Position numbers and translations under genes: made by a program | Notes under the pieces: generated by a model | Told to the model about the DNA's origin: nothing | The model's database searches: none | What the model saw: the letters and a program-made list of their open reading frames with translations, nothing else | NCBI GenBank assembly: GCA_008682415.1 | Contig: VANK01000002.1 | Location: 310,001-374,000 of the forward strand | Reading direction: 5' to 3' | DNA from: Acidobacteria bacterium AB60 | GTDB taxonomy: Bacteria; Acidobacteriota; Terriglobia; Terriglobales; Acidobacteriaceae | DNA length: 64,000 nt | In this document: positions 1 through 8,142 of the stretch, in pieces | Layout of the letters: each line of letters begins with the position of its first letter | Position numbering within the stretch: position 1 is the stretch's first letter

Positions 1-225
1 CACCGGCAACAAAGCTGTTGGTCTGGTGCTTGCATCGGCCAACTGGCCTCGCTCGAATAGGCGACGCCACTTGAACACCCGGTTCGCGTTCACATCATGT
101 GCCCGGGCAATCTCGGCTACGCTTGCACCTGGCTTCATCGTCAACTGCACGATCTCGAGCTTCTCTGAAGCCGTTCGCCTTTTCCTGCCACGCTGCCGTG
201 AACCCGCAACCTCTGCATGTGTCAT
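1..225 (-). CDS. tnpA: IS66 accessory protein TnpA, partial (cut by window edge)
   Basis: The reading frame starts at the ATG at 225-223 and runs off the left edge, so only 75 residues are visible. It reads as a Transposase_8-type helix-turn-helix protein: a basic N-terminus (residues 9-18, rich in Arg and Lys), then EIVQLTMKPGASVAEIARA followed by HDVNANRVFKWRRLFE, the recognition-helix pattern typical of IS66 TnpA. In this family TnpA is a small accessory DNA-binding protein encoded first, ahead of TnpB and the TnpC transposase. It lies 58 bases inside the element end, as expected. Function is inferred from the family; whether the copy is intact cannot be judged here. Confidence 0.8.
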   Translation of the reverse strand, partial: MTHAEVAGSRQRGRKRRTASEKLEIVQLTMKPGASVAEIARAHDVNANRVFKWRRLFERGQLADASTRPTALLPV

Positions 226-283
226 GCAGACATGCTTATCTGCCTGATCCCACTCGCGCCAGAGGGGACCTTCGGACGCTTAC
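1..283. mobile_element. IS66-family insertion sequence, one end (partial)
   Basis: The element is recognised by its TnpA gene on the minus strand and by a terminal sequence at 269-283 which, read inward from 283, begins gtaagcgtccgaagg. GTAAGCG is the usual first heptamer of IS66-family inverted repeats, so 283 is taken as the outer end. The rest of the element (tnpB, tnpC) would lie left of the window. IS66 elements make 8-bp target duplications, so 284-291 should be repeated at the unseen other end. Confidence 0.75.
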
Positions 284-635
284 TGATAGCGTCTTCCTGA
301 AAGGGAATCTTAGTTTGAATAAACGAGCAATCGCTGCAAACCTGTAATTCTACAAAAGCGTGCACTGAATATGCGAGAGAGAGAAGGTTTACAAGAATGC
401 CCGCCACTTTGCGTGGCGGACTGCTTCACTCAACTTTGGGGTCGGCCCGGAGCAAGCTCCATCAGGAAGACGCGCTTGAAGGAAAAAGGGCTCCAGTCTG
501 CCGATCGAGCCTATGTCTTGTAGATTTCGGACTCCACAATTACGGCATACACTCACTGATCACCTCTTCTCACGCAACCGGTCTGCACTAGCTTTGGTGC
601 GAATATTCGCCACGACCACTTGGCGCAAAGAGCGG
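284..635. other. intergenic stretch beside the IS66 end
   Basis: No convincing gene is present. It holds a 7-bp stem hairpin (ccgccac/gtggcgg, 401-419) without a clear U-run on either strand, which could end the leftward operon weakly. It also holds a 12-bp perfect inverted repeat, gcgtcttcctga at 289-300 and tcaggaagacgc at 462-473. Confidence 0.5.
289..473. repeat. 12-bp inverted repeats bounding a 185-bp segment
   Basis: The sequence gcgtcttcctga (289-300) recurs as its exact reverse complement at 462-473. The segment between has no open frame that looks real. It could be a small non-autonomous element or the relic of an earlier insertion beside the IS66 copy. The match is seen directly; its meaning is inference. 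Confidence 0.4.
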
Positions 636-1823
636 TTATGATTTTCGCGAAGACGGAACCGCATAACAGACCAAATCCCAACCCTCGATCATATGTGGCC
701 TCAGGTAGAATGAGTAATCTGGATTGAAACTATGGATCAACAATGGTATGTTCCACAAGTCGCTCTGACGATGGTATGCGGAAATTGCCAAAATAGGGGC
801 ATTTTCCCGAATCACTTTCTCGGCACCTTCGAGTGTCGCCATCTCAGAGCCCTCGATGTCCATTTTGATGAAAGTGACGGGATGACCTTCGAGGAGGTTA
901 TCCAACGCAAGGCTCTCTACCTCTAGATCGCCTTTGCCGATCTGGGACGATGGGCCACTTCCCACTTCCATCATGACTTTCTCGTTGATCTTACCGGTCG
1001 CAGCGCGATAGAGCGTGATCTGTTTGGACAAGCTCGCAGGCAGCGAACTAACCCGTCTTTCCAGTTTTTCGAAATTGGCTGGATCGGGCTCGAACACGAC
1101 GGCACTCCTGAATGAATTGCCTGTCCATGCAAGGAACAGGCTAAGCGAATCGCCATCGAATCCGCCACAATCTACATAGACCTCATCCTTTTCGGCTTTG
1201 AATAAGTCATCGCGAAAGTAGATCGGCCCGGAGACGGGATCTGGCAGATTGTCGAAATCTCCTAGAAGCCGAAACCGAACCTGCGCGATATATTCGCGTC
1301 TGGACTGATCATCTGCCATTAAGTTGAAAGCCGCTTGCACCCGGTCTGCTTGAAGGTGAAGCTGATGTGGCAAATCAATCGTATAGTGTGGCAAAAAGGT
1401 GCCGCTGTATTTCCAATAGAGCGGCACAAAGGGAACGACTGTGGTGCAACCCAGCTTCTGCAATTGGGCTACGCGGCTTGCCATCCGATCTGTGCCGAGA
1501 GCACCCCACACGGTGATTACGAAAATCGCATCTTTGCCGTAGCGGCCAGCCGCATCGCTGGGGCTAGAAACGGTTAGCCCTTCCACATTTTCGCCCCCAC
1601 GGGCTGGGTTGTTATCAACGAAGCAGGCGGGTTGAATACCTAGCTCTCGTAGTCCCTTGAGCGTGCGTCTGCCAAGATTGCCCGCACCAAACAAGACGAT
1701 TTCCTGCGAACGGAAGTCAGCCAGTTGATCGAACAATCTGGCTTCTCGCTGCCGTGCCAACTCGGCCCCTTCGGCGAGCAAGGCGGCGAGTTGCTCATCA
1801 AGATTAGTACCGATACGACTCAT
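636..1823 (-). CDS. FkbM family methyltransferase with N-terminal nucleotide-binding domain
   Basis: The 395-residue protein has two parts. Residues about 41-130 form a Rossmann-like domain starting VLFGAGNLGRRTLKGL, as found ahead of FkbM domains in glycan loci. Residues about 205-380 are the SAM-binding FkbM domain, with EVYVDCGGFDGDSLSLF (motif I, about 214-230), VVFEPDPANF, and FIKMDIEGSEMATLEGA near 318. FkbM enzymes O-methylate sugars or small molecules. It is the last gene of the leftward seven-gene operon, 24 bases after the SDR gene, with GGAG six bases before the ATG. It probably adds a methyl group to the sugar made by that operon; the exact acceptor is unknown. Confidence 0.85.
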   Translation of the reverse strand: MSRIGTNLDEQLAALLAEGAELARQREARLFDQLADFRSQEIVLFGAGNLGRRTLKGLRELGIQPACFVDNNPARGGENVEGLTVSSPSDAAGRYGKDAIFVITVWGALGTDRMASRVAQLQKLGCTTVVPFVPLYWKYSGTFLPHYTIDLPHQLHLQADRVQAAFNLMADDQSRREYIAQVRFRLLGDFDNLPDPVSGPIYFRDDLFKAEKDEVYVDCGGFDGDSLSLFLAWTGNSFRSAVVFEPDPANFEKLERRVSSLPASLSKQITLYRAATGKINEKVMMEVGSGPSSQIGKGDLEVESLALDNLLEGHPVTFIKMDIEGSEMATLEGAEKVIRENAPILAISAYHRQSDLWNIPLLIHSFNPDYSFYLRPHMIEGWDLVCYAVPSSRKS

Positions 1824-1847
1824 GCAGTCTCCAGACCTATTGCGGCC

Positions 1848-2693
1848 CTACCAACAGGTGCGTCCGCCATCGATCACTAGGTTTGTTCCTGTCATATAAG
1901 AAGAGGCATCCGAGCACAGGAAGAGAATGGCGCCCTGGTATTCATTCCGATTCGCCATCCTTCCCAGAGGGATCAACTGTTCTAACCTGCTAAGAAATAC
2001 CCCTGGCTGCCCATTGAAAACACCGCCGGGCGAGATGGAGTTAACACGAACCTTAAAGTCACTCCAGTACGTGGCCAGGTAGCGTGTTAATCCAAGTAGG
2101 CCTGTTTTCACGACCGAATAGGTGACCGGCTTTACTGGTTGCTCATCTTCTCCTCGTCCGTCAACACGATACAGCCGTTGGTCTGGAGCAATGATCGCAA
2201 GGTCAGACGCAACGTTTACGATAACGCCGGATTTTCTTTTGGCCATCTCCGAACCGAAGATGCGGCTGCAAAGGAACGCTCCGGTCAGTCCTACTCGAAT
2301 ATCTGCTTCCCAGGTTTCGAGAGGAAAATTTTCCAAACGCGACCATGGTTTTCCTCCGACGTCCTCCACTTTGGGATTATTTGCGGCGTTGTTGATCAGG
2401 ATGTCGACACGCGCAAATCGATCAAGGACTTGCTCACGAATGCACTGAACAGAGCGTTCGTCCGAAATATCTGCCGTAAGGCCTAGACACTCGATACCAG
2501 TCGAGCCTGCAATTTGACGCGCTCTGCTGTGGGGATCAGCAGCGGGAAGATCCAGCAAAACCACATGGGCTCCCGCAGCCGCCAGAATCTCTCCGTGATG
2601 GTAACCAAGCAGCCCAGCTCCTCCCGTCACAATTGCCACCCGCCCATCAAGATTGAAAAGGTCAGTCAGTGATTTCTTCGCAGAACTTGTCAT
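1848..2693 (-). CDS. short-chain dehydrogenase/reductase (SDR), sugar-modifying
   Basis: This 281-residue classical SDR has the NAD(P)-binding motif TGGAGLLG (residues 23-30), NNAA (101-104), the catalytic Ser in NVASD (163) and YSVVK (Tyr192, Lys196), plus the C-terminal GGRTCW end. Such SDRs sit beside NeuB-like synthases in flagellin and LPS glycosylation loci (PtmA-like proteins). Its ATG overlaps the stop of the upstream Gfo/Idh/MocA gene in an ATGA, so the two are translationally coupled. It likely oxidises or reduces a keto group on the operon's sugar intermediate. The substrate cannot be told from sequence. Confidence 0.85.
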   Translation of the reverse strand: MTSSAKKSLTDLFNLDGRVAIVTGGAGLLGYHHGEILAAAGAHVVLLDLPAADPHSRARQIAGSTGIECLGLTADISDERSVQCIREQVLDRFARVDILINNAANNPKVEDVGGKPWSRLENFPLETWEADIRVGLTGAFLCSRIFGSEMAKRKSGVIVNVASDLAIIAPDQRLYRVDGRGEDEQPVKPVTYSVVKTGLLGLTRYLATYWSDFKVRVNSISPGGVFNGQPGVFLSRLEQLIPLGRMANRNEYQGAILFLCSDASSYMTGTNLVIDGGRTCW

Positions 2694-3760
2694 AATCTAC
2701 CCCGGCCGGCTTTAGCCGGATTGTCTTCGAATTCCACGAGTCGCCGGGTAGCTAGTGAGTCCTTTGCAGCCAAAGCCATTCGGAGACTCTGGACTCCATC
2801 CACCAAATCGACTATCGGACGCGACCGATTGTTGACGCACACCAGAAAGTGTTCTGCCTGATCAATAAACAGCTGGTTGCGCTCGAATTCCAGAAAGCTG
2901 TGTTCTTGCGGGTTTGAATCATGTCGCCTGTAAAAGGTGACCTTTTTGGCGTTGAGGTCCATCAATACTTTCCCGCGATCCCCGATTACTTCACACTGAC
3001 GGCTAGGTGGAGACTGCAGATAGTCTTGATGAAGATGAACCGGAAGAGGCCTACCGTCAACCTCAAATTCCATCAAGATGCTCGCCGTATCTTCTACATC
3101 AATGTCCAATTCGCTCCAATGTCCTCCAATTGCGAATACCCTCTTCGGGCTACCAAACAACGAGTAGAGATAATCGAACTCATGTATTTGGGACAGGACA
3201 ACTCCGCCGCCTTGATCAGCGCGCGCAGCATACATTTGGCGATAGTCCTCATAGGGATGCCAGTTGGGAAGGTATTCACCAATGGTGGAGCGAACGGAGA
3301 GCAGATTTCCCAAGGCTCCAGAGCGAATGATTTCAGAGAGTGTTCGCACACATGGGTGAAAGCGGAGTTGGTATCCGACCATCGCAACGCGTTTCCGTTC
3401 TTCGGCCGAGCGGATGAGTTCCTGGACACCTTCCAAGGAATTCGACAGCGGTTTTTCAATGAAAATGTCACAACCAGCGTGAATACAATCGAGCGCAACT
3501 GGAACGTGAAGGCTGCTCGGATTACAGATGAACGCGATGTCGGGCTGTTCTGCAAGCGCTTGATGGAAATCCGCAAAGGCACGAATAGAATAAGTCTCTT
3601 CTACATTTCGTCCAGTGTCAGCGCTCATGGCTGGCGTCACGACATGCATCTGGCGACGGACACGGTAAGCGATGATCTGCACGTCGTCCCCGAGCAGAGC
3701 CCGTAGATTTCTCACATGTCGCTGGCCAATTCCGCCAAGCCCTACAACTAAGGCCTTCAT
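2690..3760 (-). CDS. Gfo/Idh/MocA family NAD(P)-dependent oxidoreductase
   Basis: The N-terminal Rossmann fold is clear in VVGLGGIGQRHVRNL (residues 5-19) and the family lysine motif FIEKPLSNS (Glu102-Lys103-Pro104) follows. The family oxidises or reduces hydroxyl groups of sugars or inositols. The ATG at 3760 is chosen because it overlaps the stop of the preceding isomerase gene (ATGA) and lies directly before the Rossmann fold; an in-frame extension to 3820 has no family support. The protein is 356 residues. In this operon it is a candidate for making a keto-sugar or resolving one made by the TPP enzyme. Confidence 0.85.
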   Translation of the reverse strand: MKALVVGLGGIGQRHVRNLRALLGDDVQIIAYRVRRQMHVVTPAMSADTGRNVEETYSIRAFADFHQALAEQPDIAFICNPSSLHVPVALDCIHAGCDIFIEKPLSNSLEGVQELIRSAEERKRVAMVGYQLRFHPCVRTLSEIIRSGALGNLLSVRSTIGEYLPNWHPYEDYRQMYAARADQGGGVVLSQIHEFDYLYSLFGSPKRVFAIGGHWSELDIDVEDTASILMEFEVDGRPLPVHLHQDYLQSPPSRQCEVIGDRGKVLMDLNAKKVTFYRRHDSNPQEHSFLEFERNQLFIDQAEHFLVCVNNRSRPIVDLVDGVQSLRMALAAKDSLATRRLVEFEDNPAKAGRGRL

Positions 3761-4599
3761 CGGACGCCTTTCATCTTTTCTATCTGATTCGCAAGCCAGA
3801 CGCGATTTTCGGCCAGCCACTCCCCCTCTTTACCTGCTTCCTGGCGAGCAACCTGCAACACAAAATCACCTGAGTAATCCAGCCTCGCCAACGAATCAAA
3901 CAATGCAGGAAAATTCGCGTTGCCGGCGTTTATCGGTACAGTGCCCCCGTTCCTTAACCGGTCCTTAATATGAACGCTCCCGATCCAATGGCCATACGCG
4001 GCAAATTCTTCGAGTACGGAATAACCAAGTGACGCACTATTTCCCGAGTCGTAATTGGCGCGCAGCATGGGATGAGCATTTCGCTCCAGCAACTCCGCGA
4101 ATTCTTTGGGCGGAAGTGAAGTTTCCAGATGAAGTTCAACGCCGTGGGCATTCGCGGACGAGAGAATCTCCCGCAGTATGCTCGACAACTCAAGCTTCTC
4201 CGCTTCATTCTGGATACGAGAGTGGTCGACAAAGGGGACTACAACTCTTCCAATCCCTGCAAATGCGCAGCGCGACAGGAGCCAATGGAACTTCTGAATC
4301 CGATCGTTGCGCTCATCTCGTGTAGTGCGCAAAAACGGCAAGTCCATAAAGTAGTCGGCACAAACGGAGCGTACGCTCACGCCAGTTCGCTCAGAGAGCC
4401 TGCGCATTTCCGCAACACCTGCGTCGGTGGCGAGGGGATTTGCATCCTCTCCGTAGGCATCGAATATCCACTCAATTGCATTCAGGCCAGCCGTGGTTGC
4501 AAGCGGAAACTCGTCTCGCCATCTCTCTCGTGGAAACGACTGGAAGCGCCCTCCCTCTGGGGGCACCAGTCGACCTTGCATGCTTGCGATGACGGACAC
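3757..4599 (-). CDS. sugar phosphate isomerase/epimerase (AP endonuclease 2 TIM-barrel family)
   Basis: The roughly 280-residue protein begins with the typical SVIASMQGRLVPPEGG, and has metal-site features of the family: LNAIEWIFD early, ELHLETSLPP and MLRANYDSGN mid-protein, and GSVHIKDRL later, giving the Glu/Asp/His ligands expected of xylose-isomerase-like barrels. The GTG at 4599 sits five bases after GGAG; a TTG at 4602 is the other option. It follows the TPP-enzyme gene by about eight bases and overlaps the next gene by four. It should interconvert aldose and ketose or epimerise an operon intermediate. The substrate is not inferable. Confidence 0.8.
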   Translation of the reverse strand: MSVIASMQGRLVPPEGGRFQSFPRERWRDEFPLATTAGLNAIEWIFDAYGEDANPLATDAGVAEMRRLSERTGVSVRSVCADYFMDLPFLRTTRDERNDRIQKFHWLLSRCAFAGIGRVVVPFVDHSRIQNEAEKLELSSILREILSSANAHGVELHLETSLPPKEFAELLERNAHPMLRANYDSGNSASLGYSVLEEFAAYGHWIGSVHIKDRLRNGGTVPINAGNANFPALFDSLARLDYSGDFVLQVARQEAGKEGEWLAENRVWLANQIEKMKGVR

Positions 4600-4607
4600 C
4601 AAGTCTC

Positions 4608-6449
4608 CTATTCCTCAATGATTGGAATGAGCATGTTTGCCCTGAATTCTTCACGGTCAAGAAATGGCCAGAGATCTTCGAGGGGTTTTGAAACGAATGA
4701 GCCGTCCGGCCGCTGCATTGAGGAAAGCCGAGGTTGGCGAATCTCGTCCAATTCGACATGCACGTCGCATACAATCGGCCCTGGAGTCGCAAGGACCCGC
4801 CGAATATCCGATTCGAGATTACGTTGATCTTGGATCACATCGGTTGCGATACCGTAGGCTTCGGCGACCCGGCGAACGTCAGGCAACGTTTGCCCGGTGG
4901 CAGAGTCACAACCGATTCGGCATTCGCCGAAAAACGTGGTCTGCGAAGCACGAATGGAACCATAGCCTTCATTATTGAGGACGAAGAATTTGACGGGTAA
5001 TTGTAGACGTCTAACAGTCTCCAACTCTTGAATGTTGAATTGAAATCCGCCATCTCCGTCGACACAGACAATATTGCGCCCCGATTGGTCCGCCCCGACT
5101 ATGCCCGCCCCGATGGCGGCGGGAAGTCCAAATCCCATTGCACCTAGAGCAGTGGTGTGGAAAATCCGCTGGCGATTCTTAGTTCGAAATGCCAACAAGA
5201 ATACCTCGATACCGGTGCCCGAACTTCCTGATATGCAGAAGTCGCCTTCCTCGAGAATGTCAGACATCACGTCCGCGAAGTTGTAGACGCTAACACGTTT
5301 TTCTGGGGATCTGTGCTCAGGGAGAACCAACGGATATCGGGCGCGCCAATCTGCACAGCGGCGCTTCCACTCAATCCTGTCCTTTTTTACGATTTGTGAG
5401 GCTTGGGCGAGCATCGCTCGTATGAATTCGCCGGCATCAGCACAGACCGGGAAATGGATCGTAGGCCCCATTTTCCTGAGTTCGGCGGGATCGATATCCA
5501 CCATCGCTTTGCGGGCCGCGCGAGCAAAACCCTCCGGAGAATAGCCGGTTACAACTCGATCGAGCCGGGCTCCAATGGAAAGCATGAAGTCGCAGTTTTG
5601 AATCGCGAAATTTGCCCCACGTTGCGCGATCGTACCTGGACGACCGACAAATAGCGGATCGTCATCGGCCATCAGATCAATGGCCAGCCACGTCACCTCC
5701 GCGGGGATATCGAGCACGCGCAGAAGTGCCTGCAATTCGTTTTCTGCCCGTGAGAGTCGAACGCCGTTCCCGATGAGCAGCATGGGACGCTCAGACGTGT
5801 TGATGGCCTTCAGAATCTCGGCAGCCTGGGCGTCGAGCTTTGCTGAAGAGAGTTCCATATCCGAAGGCGTACTGAGTTCGTTTGGATCGAATGCTTTCAG
5901 AGTGGCAGGGTCTTCGATGGGTGTCGCTTGGACATCAAGCGGAATATCAATCCACACGGGACCTGGTCGGCCGCTGACCGCGAGATAATGTGCTTTTTCG
6001 AGGTGGTAGCGAATGTCGTTCGGCTCAAGCACCGTGACTGCGTATTTAGTAATCGGGCTGACCAGCGAGACAATGTCGACCTCTTGCACCCCAACTTGCC
6101 TTACACCAAGAGGTCTGTTGTTTTGATCAAATGCACGATCGGGCCGCTTGACTTGACCTGAAATGTAGAGTGTAGGCGTCGAATCGAGCCACGCTCCAGC
6201 AACGCCGGTAATTGCATTTGTAGCGCCCGGTCCCGTTGTAACAAGGCAGACGCCGAGATGATTCGTGGCCTTTGAGTAATTCTCCGCCGCGATCGCACTT
6301 GCCTGCTCGTGCAGATTGCAGACGGGAATCAGCCTCTCCTCTGAGGCGAGCGAGTTGTTGAGGTGCATGGCCCCGCCACCGACAACCAGAAACACATGCT
6401 TGACTCCCAAATCGGCGACAAAGGACAAGACGTAATCGGAAAGCTTCAT
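4608..6449 (-). CDS. thiamine pyrophosphate-dependent enzyme, acetolactate-synthase-like
   Basis: The 613-residue protein has the three-domain layout of acetolactate synthase and pyruvate decarboxylase. The N-terminal pyrimidine-binding domain has the catalytic Glu48 in NLHEQASAIAAE and TTGPGATNAITG. The C-terminal domain carries the Mg/TPP motif GDGGFQFNIQ (from 465) ending LNNEGYG (about 491-497). Biosynthetic AHAS is normally paired with a small subunit, and none is encoded here. In sugar loci such enzymes can transfer a two-carbon acetyl unit from pyruvate onto a keto-sugar, as YerE does in yersiniose synthesis. That role is inference, supported by rfbF, rfbG and rfbH about 8 kb away. The C-terminal tail WPFLDREEFRANM resembles the tails of other TPP enzymes from glycan loci. 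Confidence 0.82.
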   Translation of the reverse strand: MKLSDYVLSFVADLGVKHVFLVVGGGAMHLNNSLASEERLIPVCNLHEQASAIAAENYSKATNHLGVCLVTTGPGATNAITGVAGAWLDSTPTLYISGQVKRPDRAFDQNNRPLGVRQVGVQEVDIVSLVSPITKYAVTVLEPNDIRYHLEKAHYLAVSGRPGPVWIDIPLDVQATPIEDPATLKAFDPNELSTPSDMELSSAKLDAQAAEILKAINTSERPMLLIGNGVRLSRAENELQALLRVLDIPAEVTWLAIDLMADDDPLFVGRPGTIAQRGANFAIQNCDFMLSIGARLDRVVTGYSPEGFARAARKAMVDIDPAELRKMGPTIHFPVCADAGEFIRAMLAQASQIVKKDRIEWKRRCADWRARYPLVLPEHRSPEKRVSVYNFADVMSDILEEGDFCISGSSGTGIEVFLLAFRTKNRQRIFHTTALGAMGFGLPAAIGAGIVGADQSGRNIVCVDGDGGFQFNIQELETVRRLQLPVKFFVLNNEGYGSIRASQTTFFGECRIGCDSATGQTLPDVRRVAEAYGIATDVIQDQRNLESDIRRVLATPGPIVCDVHVELDEIRQPRLSSMQRPDGSFVSKPLEDLWPFLDREEFRANMLIPIIEE

Positions 6450-6490
6450 TGTGGAGAGACCATTCTATCGTCCAGGGAACTTCGTTCCAT

Positions 6491-7021
6491 TCAGGGTCTA
6501 GAGAATACTTCCTGCACCGAAAAAGACTGGGCGCGCAGAAGAGCATCAATCAGCTCCCGGGCAGCACCATTGCCCCCGGCGCGGTTTGTAACGAGACTCA
6601 CCTCATCGAGGACAATGGCAGCCGCACTCGAAGGAGCAGCAGAAAGCCCCGCGATCTTTAACGCCTGCAGATCGTTTACATCATCGCCCATGAAGCAGAT
6701 CTGGTGCATCTCGAAAACGGATTGGACGCCGAACTGGTGGAGAGCCGCCGCTTTGTCTCGGCAGCCCTTCACCACGTAGGGGATCTTCATCTTTAGGGCG
6801 AATCGGTCCACCAAAGGAGTGTCTTCGCCCGAGATCAGACCCAATTGAAATCCGGCGCGGCGCGCGAGAGAAATCCCCATAATGTCAGCGAAACAGAATC
6901 TCTTCCACTCTTCTCCACCAGGACCCCACCATACACCGCCATCGGTCAACACTCCGTCAACGTCGAACGCGATGGCGCGGATTTGTCGGAGCGAATCCAG
7001 CTTGGATTTCGCGTTCATCAT
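6491..7021 (-). CDS. KdsC-type HAD phosphatase
   Basis: This 176-residue protein matches the KdsC / acylneuraminate-phosphatase group of C0-type HAD enzymes. It has the nucleophile loop FDVDGVLTDG (Asp20, Asp22), LISGED (Ser64), a downstream Lys (about 90) and MGDDVNDLQAL (Asp113-Asp114). Length fits KdsC, about 180. It starts five bases after the NeuB-type synthase stop, so the pair probably acts in sequence: PEP condensation yields a phosphorylated 2-keto-3-deoxy acid, then this enzyme removes the phosphate. No CMP-transferase (NeuA/KdsB) is in the window. A true KDO-8-P phosphatase role is possible but less likely away from kdsA and kdsB. Confidence 0.85.
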   Translation of the reverse strand: MMNAKSKLDSLRQIRAIAFDVDGVLTDGGVWWGPGGEEWKRFCFADIMGISLARRAGFQLGLISGEDTPLVDRFALKMKIPYVVKGCRDKAAALHQFGVQSVFEMHQICFMGDDVNDLQALKIAGLSAAPSSAAAIVLDEVSLVTNRAGGNGAARELIDALLRAQSFSVQEVFSRP

Positions 7022-7026
7022 TCGTT

Positions 7027-7902
7027 TTAAACCGCCGCACCAACACGTCGAAGCTTCTTGATGATCGGGACTTCACGCTCATAGACACGCTTAACCCCGT
7101 CACCTTTCGAAAGCTCCCAAAGACGGATATCACGCACTAAGCGGGTGATTCCGTTTGGCTCAAGCGAGGCTGCCTGGTCAGATCCCCACATTGCTCGATC
7201 CATCGTGATGTGCCGCTCTACACAGCACGCACCGAGCGATGCCGCACAGACGCTGGTTGGAATGCCAGTCTCGTGGCCGGAATAGCCGATCGGAAGCCCA
7301 TAACGTTGGGCCATCGTTTGGATTGCACGGAGATTGAGTTCGTCATAATTGGCGGGGTATGTGCTGGTTGTATGCATAAGAATCAGATCTTGCTTGCCCA
7401 GCACATCGACTGCATGATCGATCTCTTCGTAGGTGCTCATTCCAGTCGACAAGATGATAGGCTTGCCAGTCCTGCGAATATGGCGAAGGAGATTGTCGTC
7501 CGTTAGCGATGCGGAAGCGATCTTATGGACAGGCACCTGGAACTGTTCCAAGAAGTCGACGGATGCTTCGTCCCAAGGGGAAGCGAACCATGTAATTTTG
7601 GCCGACCGGCAAAATGCGTCAATCTCCTCGTATTCCTCTTGCCCGAACTCTAAGCCGCGTTTCAGATCTCCATTAGTTTGGCCGAACGGGTTTTCCCGGG
7701 GTTTGGCCAATTCCTCCGGTGAATAGACCACTCCTACGGTGCGTTTCTGGAACTTGACTGCATCGCAACCAGCCGCGACAGCGACACTGATGAGCCGCTT
7801 TGCCAAATCGATATCACCATTGTGATTGATTCCGATTTCCGCCACGACGTAACAAGGTTGGTCATCTCCGACTTGGCGGTTGCCGAGCTTCACTATACTC
7901 AT
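7027..7902 (-). CDS. NeuB-family synthase (nonulosonate/sialic acid synthase-like), lacking the SAF domain
   Basis: Residues 21-30, AEIGINHNGD, followed by DAVKFQKR, SPWDEASVDFLE, HKIASA, LSTGMST, MHTTSTYPA, IGYSGHETGI and VERHITMDR, are signature blocks of the NeuB TIM barrel that condenses PEP with a hexosamine-type sugar. The protein is only 291 residues: it stops after the barrel, without the SAF (antifreeze-like) domain that normally takes NeuB to about 345. The ATG at 7902 is chosen because AGAGGAG lies ten bases upstream and homology starts there; the longer frame to 8475 has no family features. It is the first gene of the leftward operon. The product could be a phosphorylated nonulosonate, since a KdsC-type phosphatase follows. 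Confidence 0.85.
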   Translation of the reverse strand: MSIVKLGNRQVGDDQPCYVVAEIGINHNGDIDLAKRLISVAVAAGCDAVKFQKRTVGVVYSPEELAKPRENPFGQTNGDLKRGLEFGQEEYEEIDAFCRSAKITWFASPWDEASVDFLEQFQVPVHKIASASLTDDNLLRHIRRTGKPIILSTGMSTYEEIDHAVDVLGKQDLILMHTTSTYPANYDELNLRAIQTMAQRYGLPIGYSGHETGIPTSVCAASLGACCVERHITMDRAMWGSDQAASLEPNGITRLVRDIRLWELSKGDGVKRVYEREVPIIKKLRRVGAAV

Positions 7903-8142
7903 GGAACAAATACTCCTCTTGACGGTCCGAGTCAGAAAAGACCGAGGGGGTAAATCCACGATCTTTTGTGGCGGCTTCCCGTCGATAATGATATCAGCTC
8001 CGGAAGCGACCCTCGCCGAATGCCTCGAGGGCTCATCTTCAGACCTTCTGGAACGGGTCCTCATAGTGCACCCGAACGCTTGGCTAATGCCACGAATGGG
8101 GTTGGTACAGAAGCCCCAAGGACAAGGCTTTGGAGGAATCAA

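Noticed and set aside
401..419. Strong terminator after the leftward operon
   Set aside because: A good hairpin is present, but neither strand shows the needed U-run, so only a weak or other role can be claimed.
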